Shown: positions 11,126-24,223 of the stretch, piece by piece
Layout of the letters: every line of letters begins with the position of its first letter
Position numbering within the stretch: the first letter of the stretch is position 1
Assembly (NCBI GenBank): GCA_033060915.1
Contig: CM065389.1
Span: 10,128,001-10,192,000 of the forward strand
Length of the DNA: 64,000 nt
Source of the DNA: Euryodendron excelsum
Taxonomy: Eukaryota; Streptophyta; Magnoliopsida; Ericales; Pentaphylacaceae
Direction of reading: 5' to 3'
Notes under the pieces: generated by a model
What the model was told of the DNA's origin: nothing
What the model saw: only the letters and a program-made list of their open reading frames with translations
Database searches by the model: none
Made by a program: the position numbers and the translations under genes

Positions 11126-13263
11126 CACCCCTTGACGTATAGGCTCCACCTGCCCCCTGTTCATCTTTGTTTCCCACAATGCCCCTGAGTTCTTGGACTA
11201 CCTAAACTGCCCCTCACCAAGTTTGTTTTTCCCCTTTCTTTGGTACCCTTCATTATTATCATCATCAACCAACTAGGGTTTAGATAGAAAATCGAGAAGA
11301 GATATAGGCATATAGCTACACTTACAGTGAATATTAACTTGAAAATCCTCTTTTAATCAATACCATCTATTTTTAAAATGCATTATCCAATCATTGGTTT
11401 GAGTGATATTTATCTATAAATATTTTGCACATTATCTTTTATTGAATGGTTATTTTAACGTAGATATTACGGTAATCAAAGATTACATGACTTCTTAATG
11501 CTATGTTTGAAACTTTAATTTGTTAAGAGAAATTAAAAAATAAAATTATTCATTTTTTATGAGTAACCAATCAAAATTTTTTTACTCTATTGATATTTTT
11601 TTTCTTTTTTCCTAACCTAACAAATAAATTAAAACAATTTAATTTTTTCACTTATATTTGTGCTTTATCTTTTTATTTTGTTTTCCTTTCTACCTTCGGA
11701 TCAAGATTTAACCATAGCGTAAAGGAAATACTAGTGACATTGAAAAGGGTATTCAATATTTTTTTTTGTATGTATAATAAAAAAAACACTTCATTAGAGT
11801 AAGTACTAATAAAACTACTCCCGTGATCTTAATCATGATTGGGCTATACATGGAAAAGAAACAAAAGAACAGGAGGTGTGACATTGAAAGGGCAATTGCG
11901 TCCTGCGAAAGTACAAACTTTGCTATTTTGTGAAGTATAAACTTGTAGCTTATACGGTACCTGACGTAACGATAAAGTTATCCGTTACTGAAGATGATAT
12001 GCCCCACACCAGTTGCTTCTCGGCTACTATTACGGCAAACGGGTATTTTTCAAATTTTGATTTCGTTAAATTACTGAAAACTCCTTCCAGATGCATAACA
12101 CAAAATAAAACACCTGTTATTCCTCCTCCTCTTTTTTTTTTGGTTTTTGTATAGACTGTTATTCCTCCTTGAAATCGATAAAGACTATTAAATTCATAGT
12201 ACTTGTTCTTTCACATGGTGGGCTTGCCAATTCGAGGGGGGCTTTCAATACCGTTTAATATGAGCTCAGCAATTTCTTTTTTAAAAGGGTAATGTCATAT
12301 GATTATAAAATTCAAGCAAAATTTTTTTATTAAAATAATATGGTTGAATAAAATATCTATAATGATATTCTTAATTAAAAAAATACTACTATTGAATAAT
12401 TCTCGTAAAATCTATACAAATTTTTTTGCAATAATAGCATTTTTCTTTTGAAATACATATATTTGATTTTGTAAAAGTTTGAGAGTTCAAGACCTAAGAT
12501 TTGAGCTCATATAACCATGTAACAAAAAAAAAAAAATGTGAATCTCATATGTCAAAGGTGCATTATGCATGCTCCCATGAGCTACATGGGGAGCTACTAC
12601 AATCAGAGGTTGAGTAAACCTAACGGGAATACAAAATGGTGAAGAAACTACATTAGGAAGTTGAAATTGAAATTCTATAATTGATTCCTCTTCTGCAAAA
12701 CTTATTGTTATATTTGGTTGGTAAAACTTCATTTTTGAGATCTTGAGTTTGACTCTTCCAAAAATAGATGACATTATGCATGGACTTGTGTTTATATGCT
12801 TAAAAAATAAAACAAAAAAATGAAAAGAAAAACTCACCTCTTTTTTTTTTTTTTTTTTGTTATACAATGTTCCAAGCTTTGAGCCGACTACTACTAGAGT
12901 TTATGCAAGGCACTCTTCACATAAACCTACTCCTTGAGCTCATACAATGACACCATTCACATGAACTATCTAAATTTCATAATTTGCATAAATGATAGCT
13001 GGCCACAAATAGTAATTATACGGGTTGACCGTCATATCACATCATCATGTTTACGTAATGTGATAATTGTGACATGTGTGAAATTTTTTACATGACAAAA
13101 TTCATACAGTTAAGATAATGCCTATAATCTCTCAAAAAGTGTTGTCTCTCACTACACATAGCATCACATGAATAAATTATCACACCACATAAGCTTGATT
13201 ACGTTGGGTGATGGCCACTCTGAATAGTTTTTTGGCCACAAGAGAGGGTAAGGACTAAGGAGC
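11126..13263. other. Intergenic AT-rich DNA with MITE remnants
   Basis: No gene is supported. A TGTTTGG-family MITE lies at about 11500-11719. The segment 12950-13220 is an inverted relative of 16285-16580. Poly-A and poly-T runs occur at 12525-12537 and 12840-12858. Confidence 0.5.
11500..11719. mobile_element. TGTTTGG-family MITE copy
   Basis: The left end GCTATGTTTGAAACTTTAAT is mirrored by a right end whose reverse complement starts CGCTATGGTTAAATCTTGAT. The length of about 220 bp and the ends match the intron copy at 9472-9719. No clear target duplication remains. Confidence 0.45.
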
Positions 13264-13620
13264 AGTGGCGGACCAAGGGGGGAGGGGACCGCGGCCCTTC
13301 CAAAATTGCCTTAGACCCCCTTGAATTTTTGTATATTTATAAAACAATATAATGTAATTGGTCCCCAAAAATTGAAATTTTTTTACCTTACCCTCTTTTG
13401 AACAAATTTTTTTTTACCTTAGCTTCCCCTCATTTAAAATCTTGAGTTTGTCACTAATAAGGAGGAATCAAATTTAATATAACTATGCCCTCATTTAAAA
13501 TCTTGAGTCTTTCACTAATAAGGAGGAATCAAATTTAAGATAACTATGCGAACAAGTTGACTGTCAATAATAAGGAGGAATCAAATTTGAGATACCTATG
13601 CCAACAAGTTCACTACTAAG
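13264..13620. repeat. CAGTGGCGGA-type element end plus tandem array
   Basis: The block begins CAGTGGCGGACCAAG, a terminus seen on many plant transposon fragments; a similar start occurs at 55029. It runs into three imperfect tandem copies of a unit containing AATAAGGAGGAATCAAATTT (near 13455, 13518 and 13567), spaced about 63 and 50 bp. No coding capacity. Confidence 0.5.
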
Positions 13621-13985
13621 CCACTGGTTCAGAGCTCCATCTCTTGATAATTACTATTAGGTACTCTGGATCATGAATTGCACTATGCCACAGCCAAGTG
13701 ACGTATAACCCACCGGATGCACGTTTCGGTTTCATTATTACTAAGCTAGAGTGTGCAGTGGTGAAACAGAAAAGATGGACCCCAACACAAGAAGTTGGAT
13801 TGCATAATGGTATAATTAATATGATCCCTCTGCAAACCAAAACTTGGAGCGCGCACACAACCCGAAAATGGGAGATTCCTTAAAGCACTTGACTCCAAGG
13901 GCGTTTATGTTTTCCCAAACTTTATCTTCTTCTAATTAATTAAGATCGATGTTGCTATCAATCCTAATATACACCTCTTTTTTAA

Positions 13986-14203
13986 GCCCCGTTTAATTTG
14001 GTTTTTTTGCAATTTTTTTAATTTTGTTTTTTTGGCTTATAAGTAAAAAAATTAAATTTTTTTAATTTTTTTGCTTTTAACCGGATAAGATATGCAAAAA
14101 AATCAAAAAAAAAAGTCAAAAAGCTTAAAAATCTTGACTTTTTTACTTATAAACAAAAAAAGTTAAATAAAAAAGCCAACTTATAAGCCAAACCAAACGA
14201 GCA
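13986..14203. mobile_element. Hairpin MITE, GCCCCGTTT / AAACGAGC ends
   Basis: A long imperfect palindrome of about 218 bp. The left arm ends ...TTGGCTTATAAGTAAAAAAA and the right arm mirrors it with TTACTTATAAAC and AACTTATAAGCCAAACC. The outer ends fit hAT-like MITEs with GGGCYCGTTTG-type termini. Similar hairpins lie at about 52288-52503 and 56259-56481. Confidence 0.55.
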
Positions 14204-15530
14204 CTTAATCACAATAACATTTAAGCCGCCTGACATCCTCAAAGACAATGCCATGTTAACTAACATTGAACAATGATTTGCACCAGCAGACCCAAAAATT
14301 TTATTAATGGGAGCCAAGATAAAAACTTTCGACTTTAGAGCATCAAAGTAAAATTTTTAGAATTTTGAGAGATAATACACTATATTTTATCACGACTAAA
14401 ACAAAATTTTACAGACTAAGGGGCCCGGACCCCTTGCTCTCGAAATAGTTCTGCCCCTAATGATTTGGGTATTAAAAAACAAAAAATCTCAGTTATTGCA
14501 AATGAATGTATCCCTCACCATATTGTTGTGGTATGAGCAAGTAACACCTTCATGTCAATGTTTTTGAACAGGTAGGGTTTGGAGTCACATTCGATGAGAA
14601 TAGTTTACCAACAAAATCAATTTCGAGCTAAAAAGAAAAGTTACTACTGTGTTCTTGTGCTCAGCCACCAAAGAGTGGTGGTGGGGGGAGTAATGATCAC
14701 ATAGGTCCAGTTGAATGGGGAACAGTCATATGGGGTCATAAAGTTAGATGGCCATGATTTGTTTTCCCTCGTAAAAGAAAGTGATCCTAAAAACACCTCA
14801 TAATATCCAATTCAACTATAATATAAAGTGAAAATTTAGTGCACGATACTTTCACCATTATAGATTCTAGTGATGCTCAAGTCACAATGAAACTTTGCTC
14901 CTTTGGCAATTACTTTGGCTTCAAATGGCTTGCAATGGGATCACCCCTAGTCAAGAAACAAAATTTTTATTTCTTTTTGTTGAAGCGGCAGACACATTTT
15001 TGTTTTTTCAAAGATCGATATAAAACACTATTGAAAGAGTAAAGTTTATATGTTTCTATTGAAACATACCAGAATATAAAGAAATGCATCAAAACATAGC
15101 GCACTATATCGAAATAGTAAATTATGTCGACTTCAATTTAGAACTTTTTATAAATATTATATAATTTTTTTAAAAGAATTAAAAAAAAGATGATATTTTA
15201 TTATAATAATATTTGTCACTTTTAAAATATTTCTAAAATATTTCAGAAACATTTTGAATTCGATTTTTGCTTTTGTGCTAATCAAAATAGCACACTCATA
15301 ATCCATCCAGCCCAATGGGCTTTAGAATCGACGAAAGTTCTAGTTGTCACCATTTATTTGAACTTTTCTTGGTGGTTGATTGATGCTAAATCAAGATGCA
15401 ATATTCTATTTTAGACGTATGCGCCCATATAGTCATTGTTTCTAGAAAGATGATCGCTTGAACCTTGTTTCTTATGTCCATGACAGCAACGCTAATATAT
15501 GTGTAACTTTGCCATCGTTGAAAGCGATTT

Positions 15531-15630
15531 GGATATATATCTCCATTTCGTACGGGAAATGAAGAAGTTCATTTTGGTTGGGATATATATCTCCATTTCG
15601 TATGGGAAATGAAGAGGTTCATTTTGGTTG
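15531..15630 (+). repeat. 50-bp tandem duplication, two copies
   Basis: The unit 15531-15580 is repeated at 15581-15630 with two mismatches. It starts GGATATATATCTCCATTTCG and ends TTCATTTTGGTTG. The high identity indicates a recent slippage or unequal exchange event. A short (TA)n tract follows at about 15636-15650. Confidence 0.85.
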
Positions 15631-15763
15631 GCCAACTATATATATATATATTGCCGTAGCATGAATAAGAGAAACTAACAAGTTTAGATTATGTTAGGAT
15701 ACCTAAAATTGTTTCGTTTAAAAACAAAGTTTGAAAATCATGCTTTCGACGACGACTTTAATA

Positions 15764-15880
15764 TTATGTTTGGAATTTAAATTTATCAAAAAAAAAAAAA
15801 AAGAAAGTGTCGTTTTATTTTATTTTTTTGTCGTTTCTTTTGAATCACCAAATTTTTAATCCAAACACAGTGTAAACAGA
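15764..15880. mobile_element. Short TGTTTGG-family MITE copy
   Basis: The left end ATTATGTTTGGAATTTAAAT and the right end TTAATCCAAACACAGTG form an imperfect inverted repeat matching the family at 9472-9719. It is shorter, about 115 bp. Confidence 0.4.
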
Positions 15881-16284
15881 GGTGTGATTTTCATTCACGC
15901 AATTAAACAATGAAGTCGTGCTTGTCAAAAGCACTTTAGATTGAATTTTAATGAGTTAGAATGATCTCAACTGTCCATTCTTCTCCTTAATGCCATAATA
16001 ATATATGGTTTGTCAAAATGGACAGCTCCATTTTCTGCACGTAATGTAGAGGACTCAAATCCGTTGAAAGGCATAAAACACGATCCGTTCCTTAAAAGCC
16101 ATGGCTCCTCTGATGCACGCTAGGCTGAAAACTTCAGCAAATATCTCTTGATTGACCTGGCAAAGCAAACTCTAAGCAAAGCAATGTACCCAACCCAATG
16201 TCTTGATGTTATTAGATAATGATCCTTCGTTTTTTATTTTTTTTTAACTGCAAAGTGTTCAAGCAATTACTATATTGAGCATTT

Positions 16285-16580
16285 GTAGGGGAAATTATCT
16301 AAGGTAACCGTCACATTATGTCATCATGCCTATGTGATGTGACGGTTTATTCATATGATTCTTATTGTGTAGAGAGAGATTTTGAAAAATTATAGACATT
16401 ATCCTAATTGTATAGTAGATTTTAGAATTTTAAATTTCTGCCAAATAAATTTTTTTACACGTGTCATCCTAGATAGTTACTTTCTATATAGACCACACCA
16501 TCCACACAAATTATTTAAATTTCATATATTACATGAATGATAAGTGACTATAAATGGTGCAAGAATGACCCAACGTAATC
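16285..16580 (+). repeat. Dispersed repeat, inverted relative of 12950-13220
   Basis: Shared blocks, one copy read as reverse complement, include ATTATAG(A/G)CATTATC and a TGTCATCATG-like segment next to a CCGTCA motif. Termini were not resolved, so the element class is unknown. Confidence 0.4.
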
Positions 16581-18003
16581 CTTCATTATTCAATGATGTT
16601 CTTTGTCACACTACCATCCATTCCTTTAACAATCATCATTAACGTTAATCGTAGGATCCATTTGTTTTCTTAAGCTTCTTTTGTAATTTTACTAAAATAC
16701 TTTAAAGTGACAATATCTAATCAGTTATACAAATCTATGAATATATTTGGAGTACTACTGTTTCACAACACTTCACTTTATTTCTACATCTCATATAATT
16801 ATTTTTATTTATAGCCAATGGTTTTCAAATTTTGTAACCTAAGGGGTCCTTATTTGTAAGGCAGACTAATCTCAGGAATACACAAATGCCTAATAAGTCT
16901 ACCAAGGTCAATTGGAAAAGAGAAAGAAGTAGATAGAAAAACCTTTCTTTATATGACGGTTATTAAGAGTGAGTTGTGTGACGATTTTGCCTATTTAACT
17001 ATGATTTTAAGTTTTGATTTAGTAAATGTTATATTTGAAGTACATATATGACACTCTTAGTGACTATCTACACCGGCTAAGAACTATAAGAGTGGTGCGA
17101 TGGTCGGTTAGCTTTCATGCTAAGCATAAGATCTCGATCCCTTCTTATGTCTCTTTAATTTGTGATTAGATGTCATTTTTATAACTCATAAAGTTTTGTT
17201 AGTATGAACGGTAAACAACAAAAAATAAAGCAACAATAAAAAAAGTTAGTTTGAGCAGTAGTCGTGCATTAATTTGAAGGAATAATCGACGGAAGACCCA
17301 TCCTATAAAAAAAATTAAAAATTAAAAACTACACCCGCTAATGTTGCATCTTTATTCTCTAGTAAGTACACCTAGAATTCTACAGTTTTTTTTTTCATAC
17401 CCAAGATTGCATATTCAATGCTAAAAAAATTATTCAATACTTTTGGAATAACTTACCTGCAATGGGGTCCCCTGCTACTTGGGGTAAGAATAGGAGTGGC
17501 TATGGAACCTCAGCTCGATGGGCTCGCCTAAAACCGTCTATAAATTATAGGACTTGAGAATTTTTTTAGGTCCGATTAGTTTAATATGAGAGCTTAGAAA
17601 TTGTTTTTGAAGTCCGGCCGGTCCGATACAAAATATATATAAAATAATATATTTTATATTTTAATATTATATATATGTATATGTAATTAAATTTTATACT
17701 ATTTAATATTATTTATAGAGAAAAAAAATTATATATTAAATAAATTTTATGTTAAATAGACCAATTTAGAAATGTAATTTTTTTAATTGAGTGGGCTTAG
17801 AATTTAGTTTTGGGCCTTATGAAAAAAAATTTTGTGCAGACCTGGTTCGACCTTCTCAATATCCACCTATAGCAAAGAATACCCCACCTAACAACTAGAA
17901 CAACCAGCCCCATGTGAGAGAGAACATTACTACGTGCTGCTCCATGAGCACTGAATTATTTCTCTCAAAGCTGGTGCATTAAGGGAAGCCAGTTAATTCG
18001 ATA

Positions 18004-18220
18004 CACGTGGCATATGTTTATACTATCGTTGCCCGGCCCTGACCAATTTAAAAGCCTTTGATAAATATGTGGATCTAGGCCCACTTCATATGGGCCTTGC
18101 CAAGCCTCATTGGTCGAGACACCTGAAAACGTCACAAACAGTCCCACGGCCGTTTGGCCGTTTTCTCACACTTTCCACCCCTTCCTAAATACAAATAATG
18201 ATATATACGTATATATAAAC
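18004..18220 (+). promoter_or_regulatory. Methyltransferase promoter: G-box/ABRE and TATA box
   Basis: CACGTGGC at 18004-18011 is a perfect G-box that also fits the ABRE core. TATATAAAC at 18212-18220 is a fitting TATA box, 141 bp before the ATG at 18361. G-boxes are common upstream of light-regulated plastid-protein genes, which fits the product, but no expression evidence is available. Confidence 0.5.
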
Positions 18221-18360
18221 ATATGTGTACTTTTAAACAAATTCTGGACACAAGTTCATAGTTCGAACTGGTCCTCTGCAATAATCGATCGGAAAAAAAA
18301 AGTTTTGCGATTCTCTGAGAGAGACGACGACGATTGTAAGAACTGTGCTCCGGGAGGGTA

Positions 18361-21300
18361 ATGGCAACGGTCACTATAAGCAGCTTCTCAGCAGTAGTGT
18401 TGTTGACACCGGGTCAAATCGGTAATAATTCCAGACGCTTTTTCTTCAAGCCCTCGTTGACCCCCTCCTCCTCCTCAAGGTCCTCAACTTTCAAGCACAC
18501 TTTGGCGGCAAAATTGCTTGCCTCTTCGACCGCGTTCGTCGAAACCAATCCGGTATTCTTTCTCACCCTCTCTCTATATGTACACACATACATATATGAA
18601 TTTGATTTTTCTGTCGGTTTTACTAATTTAGTTTTTCTTGAAGTTAATTGAGACGTTTAGTACTGTCTGTATATATATGATTATGACTATGTGCACACAA
18701 ATGCCTTCGACAAGGGTTCTGTATTACAGAGATAGGTTCTTTTGGCATATAGAATACGGCTGGAATTGGACAAGTGCCATTTCAATTACTTGTTAACATT
18801 GAATGATGAAAAAGAGTTGGAAGGTTATGAATTCAAAATGCCAGAGGCAACTAATAGGTGACTAATGAAAGGTATCATTGATAGAATGATCCATTTGGTT
18901 CTTTTCTTTTATTAGATTGTTGTTACTATTATAAGTGATAACAATGCAGAGTTTATTGTATTTAGCATAGGTTCAGCTCCTTCTGTGGATTGTTTCTTTT
19001 GGGTACAATTCTACAAAATTCACTATTCTACTAGGTGTCACTTATTGTCCTTAATGCTCTATGTTTTGGAACATAAAACCCAAAAACATAGATTGCTAGG
19101 GTGTTGTGATTCCTATTGACTCTGTTATGGGTTTACTGTACTGTATGTCCAGATAGTTTTGTAAGGTCTGTAACACCACTTACCAAAACTAATGTGGGAG
19201 AATAGAGTATAACAAGATGGAAGAAACTTGGAGCCTAATGTGGCAAAAACAAAGTTTATGTCAAAAAGGAGCATGCATGAGACACCTGCTGTAGAATTCG
19301 ATCTCTCTCTTGGTTCGGTTTGATGAATAGTGAACCTAGATGCAGTTGTGTGGAGATGAAGTTCGGTCCATAGCCTGTATGGAGAGGAAGTTGCGGGGAA
19401 TCTCATTAATGATCACTTTTATCATTAGAAAGAAAAAATGGGTTAAATCTATTTATTTATCATACAGATGCTCATGTGGATACACATGCTCATAGTTGAT
19501 GTAAGGATTCAAATACGCAAAATTTTATTTCCTTTTTACTGTAATAACATTGTCTTCTTTCAACTACAGTTTCTTGGTAGGAAGCCTTTATTCTGGGGTC
19601 TCAACACACATGTTTTTGTATTTCTCATACACGTATTCTTCGGTTCTTAGGATTCAATTTCAGATGTAAAGGAGGTCAGCACCAGCAAGAACATTTTAGG
19701 TTGTCCCATATGCTTCGAACAACTGATTTGGAATGGTGATCCTGTTTTATCTGTGTAAGCTGTCTCAACCATAACATAGAAAATGCATGCTTGCTTGTTT
19801 GATTTTTTCTGCTTTGTCGTTCATTTATATTATGATTGATGATTTTTTCTTATTTTGATTATTTTAGCTTCTTGCTTGTAAAGTTGCATGCTAATGTTTT
19901 TTATTTCATGTTATATTCCTTTTGGATGAATTTGCTACAGGGATTCTGCACCTCGGTCTACTTTACACTGCAACACCTGTAAGAAGGCTTACTCTGGCAA
20001 TGAAACACATATTGACCTGACAGTAGCTAGTGGGGCCAAGGATTATGGTGAAGTTATGCCAGCTTCCACAGAGTTTTTCAGGTATAATAGTTTTCTTTAC
20101 AATTTTTGCAACCTAAGTAGCTTTCCTACACATTTAGGGTAAGAATTGGTGGAGATGGATTGGTTGATCAGAGCACAAAGGAGGGTTAAAATTGCCCTGA
20201 TCAACTCATGCAATAGGACGGAGGTTGACACTGCAGTACCAAGCTACAGAAACTTGATTTTAACAGACATCCAATGTCTCAGGCATTAATTACTTTCGTG
20301 TTAATTTACCTATGATAAATTAGAGTCGTTCCTACATTAAGTGCTCTTGTACATAAATGATATCGTATCTCTACGTTACATAACAAATTTGATTTGCATA
20401 TTTGTATGATGAACTTCATTTATTCATTGCCACAGGCTTCCTCTGATATCGTTCCTCTATGAGCGGGGCTGGCGACAAAGTTTTTCGGTATGGGGTGGTT
20501 CTCCAGGCCCAGAGAAGGAGGTAACTTCATTGTATGTAATTTTTGTTTGCTGCGCTAATACATTATTGTACTGCTTGGCTTGAAAAATCTTTTGATTAAT
20601 AGCAACTTGCAGGGAGAAAAGAATCATAGATATGCCAGGCATAGAAGTTGCAATTAGAAGCACTGTAACATGGAATTACAATTATAAATAGATGGGTTTG
20701 CGTATCCCTTGAAAATAATTAAACGTTCCATTCTCTACTTTCTTGAAGGAAATTCCATCCTATATATCCAACGTTGTAGTTTATGCCGTCACAATAAAAT
20801 GGAGTAAAACATTGCAACAAAGTCATTTGATGAATTCCTAAGTTCTCCCATCTTAAAGATGTCAAGGTAATTGCTACCTAAAATGTGTTCAACTTGTTTT
20901 AAATGCTCTGTCCTCTGTGAGCCCTACTGGTATTATTTGATTTTCATCGTTTTCCAAATGTTCCATTACAGATATGTTAATCATCATATTATATATCTGC
21001 TAGCTGGGATATGGAGTGATCTAAATAATACATAGATGTTCGGTTGTCCGGTTTGTGCATATTACTATACTTTCATGTTGCTAACCATTGATAATGATGA
21101 TTGCAGTTTGAATTAACTAAAGATTACCTTAAGCAAGTCTTAGGTGGCAACATTATTGATGCGAGTTGTGGCAGTGGGTTGTTTTCAAGACTCTTTGCCA
21201 AAAGTGGACTGTTTTCTCTTGTTGTTGCTTTGGACTTCTCAGAGAGCATGCTGCAGCAATGTTATGAATTTATTAAGCAGGAGGAGAACTTTCCCAAAGA

Positions 21301-24223
21301 GTAGATTTATTTTCAATTCAGTATTTATCTATTAAGATGAACCAGAGTTTGTGATTTCTTTTGCATGAACTTCTCTAAACGAAGTGCTTCTAGATTATGA
21401 TTTGGATTCTATTTCTGATGTAACATGTTTTCTTTTTAGGAACTTAATCTTGGTTAGAGCTGACATCTCTAGGCTTCCATTTGCTTCAAGCTCTATAGAT
21501 GCAGTACATGCTGGCACTGCTGTGCACTGTTGGCCTTCACCATCAGCAGCTGTAAGCATTTACAAGTTCAATCTTTTACTTGCTTAGGGAGTTCATATTA
21601 CTGCTTCATACACTAGAATTCTAGTACTACTTGTCTTGAAATCTTATATACTACATACTCAAAGGCATCTGACGTTCACGTACCTAGGTTAGTCTGGAAA
21701 AGACATACCAATGCGCTACGTAAAGGCTCTGGCCATCTGGAAAAGTCCTGCACGAGGCACATGCTTCATGCCTTGATGTTCACTTCGTGTTTGATGCTTT
21801 ATAATTAGGTTCAAATTTAACTATACAATGAAAAAAAAGTGTAGCTCAGTTTTTAGGGTTATTTTTTTCATGCACATGTGTAAATTGTTTCCTTTATGTC
21901 TTGTAAGGAATTACCACACATTTCTGAAGGAAGTTAAGAGGCATCAGGCATGAATGTGGGATTCATTGACTTGAAAATTGTCTGTAAGAACTAAATTCCT
22001 GTATGGATTGACATGTTGACGTGTCTCGTTGGCCCATCAGCACTGAAGTGTCACAGAATTGTTAAAGTTGCATCAGTGGAAAGTGAAGAAATTTTTTTTT
22101 TCAGAAAGAAAAATTTTACATCAAAAGAAATTTGTTGGACACTCTAATGTGAGATATTGCTTCTTGAATTAAAGATGTCATTTTTTATTTTTATGCTCTA
22201 CTATGTCCCCCCCTTTTTTTTTCTTGTTTTTTTCAAATTCTTCTCTAAGATCTGAAATTGCAAGACTTTTTCCATACATGTCAGGCCTAAGCCTTGCCTT
22301 ACATGAGGGCATAAATTGTAACCTCCCTCTTGGCCTTTTTTGTGAAATATTTTTATTTTTTTATATGCTGGCTATATCTAACTCTAACTTATCATTTTTA
22401 TGTGATTTTCAAAATGCAAATGGTAAACTGCTGCATGAGCATGTCTATGGGTTTGGACATTGGGTGCAAACTTCTGCTTCCTGTTGTCCTTTTTTTCATT
22501 CTTTTTGTGTGTGTTGGGGGTTTTGGAGCGCGAGCCGTGGGGGGGGGGGCGCGGGGTGGGTGGTGTTTGGGGTTGGGATGGTTGGCTTTGGTTTTCCTAT
22601 TATAACCATTAATTTGTTTCAATTTTCATGTATATGGTCATTCACTTCTGTTATAACCTTTTTAATTTCATGCTGACTGAAGAGATATTGTCAATTGACA
22701 TCCTCGTGGATAGGCCAATGTACTAGGTACACTTCCTCATTGTCTCACATTGTTCCCTCCATTTTAGGAAGCACACCATTGTGTTTAAGAGTTGGTACCT
22801 TCCTCCACATTTTGGAATGTATCATCCTGATTATTTTCTCCCTAAATCAGTTCTCCACAGGCCTGAGTACTTGAGGTTCCCTGCCTTTGATCCTCAAATG
22901 ATTGACAGTGTCAACTAAAGAGGGACCAAACACTTAACTGAACCATTTTATGACTTACGCCAATAGATTCAAGAACTCTGGTTAATTTTTAATAGTAAAA
23001 GTCCACTGGATCAGTTTCATTTAGCAATCATCTTGATTGTGTCATAGGTCTACACCCAATCGGCCTCTATGCAGTTCTCTGATGACCTACTCTTTCGATG
23101 AGGGAAGAGCTGGTGGACTTCAGGAAGAAGCTGTAGTCTTCATTCAATCCACCGAGGGTTTCATTACGTGCATGAGCAGATAGAGGACAGAAACTCTTTA
23201 AAAATAACTTTATTGAATCCAGTGGGGCCTAATAGTCAAATATGCAAAAAAGAATTAGTTCCCACCTTTTCCATGGGAAGCTGCATTCTGATATTGGTCT
23301 TTTGTTTTCTACTTCCATAATCATGGCAGTTGGATTTTGTTTGAAAATATTCCCTAAACTAACTTTTTCTAAGCAATGATGAACTGGGTTAATTTCTTCA
23401 AGTCAAGTTAGGATATTGGATTTTGCAAATTAGGGGAAATTGTATTCTAGGCTGTATTAGAGCAAGAAAAATAAGATGGTCACTAAGAAAGTGTTGTTGC
23501 CCCACATATTTAATAGTAGTGCACTGTCTATGGTTCTAATCTTGTAAGACGTCCATGTAGCATATGTACTCTTTAATTTCGTAGCTATGGTTTTACAGGT
23601 GACTGAGGTAAGTCGAGTTTTACGACCTGGAGGTGTTTTTGTTGCTAGCACATACATAGTGGATGGGCCTTTTGCAGCTCTCCCATTTTTTAGACCTCTG
23701 CGCCAGGTAAGTTTCTTCAGCTTGAAACTGATTTGTGTATTATTACATATGAGATGGATGGAGTGAGTACATAAAAAACATAAAAAAGTGAAAGGAAAGG
23801 GTTGAATCCTTAGGATTAAAATCACATCATTTATTTCCCCCAGATTGTTCCTGTATCAAGCTCTTCAAAACACTGATTCTATACCCATTGTCCATGCTGT
23901 GGCTTCTCTGCACTAGAGAGCAGCTAAACACTGATTCTTTTTCCTTTTCTCTTTTCAAGAAAGAGACTATTTATCTTCCTTAAGTTTCTTTAATGAGCTT
24001 TCGTTATATGGTGTATCTTTCATGGGACCTGTCTTGGCTTTTAAACCACAGCTGATGATGGGTAATTTGTTGTTCCTCATAGAATATTGGGCAAATCTCA
24101 GGCAGCCATATCTTCCTAGCTGAACATGAACTTGAAGATCTTTGCAATGCCTGTGGTCTTGTGGGCTTTACATGCACAAGGAACAGGCGATTTGTGATGA
24201 TTTCTGCTACAAAACCGAGCTAA
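18361..24223 (+). CDS. Plastid-type SAM-dependent methyltransferase (At1g78140/At2g41040-like), eight exons
   Basis: Exons: 18361-18552, 19651-19754, 19941-20081, 20436-20520, 21107-21300, 21440-21551, 23599-23706 and 24083-24223. All introns are GT..AG. The total is 1077 nt, or 358 aa, with every phase consistent. Residues 1 to about 60 are rich in Ser, Thr, Lys and Arg and look like a chloroplast transit peptide. Two CxxC pairs (C82/C85 and C109/C112) form a probable zinc ribbon. The class I methyltransferase fold follows: motif I DASCGSG (from D192), the acidic end of strand 2 at VVALDFSES (D217), then RADISRLPF, HCWPSP and the late motif RVLRPGGVF. From memory, Arabidopsis homologues are plastid proteins, one reported in plastoglobules, and resemble UbiE/MenG quinone methyltransferases. 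The substrate is not known to me. Intron 6 is about 2 kb and has a G-rich tract. Confidence 0.95.
22515..22577 (+). other. G-rich tract in methyltransferase intron 6
   Basis: Runs of G (5, then about 11, 4, 3, 4 and 3) lie on the transcribed-sense strand within 63 bp, so the pre-mRNA could form a G-quadruplex. The composition is sharply unlike the AT-rich intron around it. Confidence 0.6.

Larger units (their letters stand above)
14204..18002. other. Intergenic DNA upstream of the methyltransferase gene
   Basis: No gene is supported. Contents: a 50-bp tandem duplication (15531-15630), a TGTTTGG-family MITE (15764-15880), a repeat related to 12950-13220 (16285-16580), and a tRNA-like block near 17088-17140 with weak A-box and B-box resemblance (possible SINE, low confidence). 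AT-rich throughout. Confidence 0.5.

Noticed and set aside
17088..17140. Second SINE
   Set aside because: Weak A-box and B-box resemblance only; no A tail or flanking duplication.
22203..22676. 157-aa open frame on the plus strand
   Set aside because: It sits inside intron 6 of the methyltransferase gene, is phenylalanine/serine-rich low complexity, and crosses the G-rich tract.
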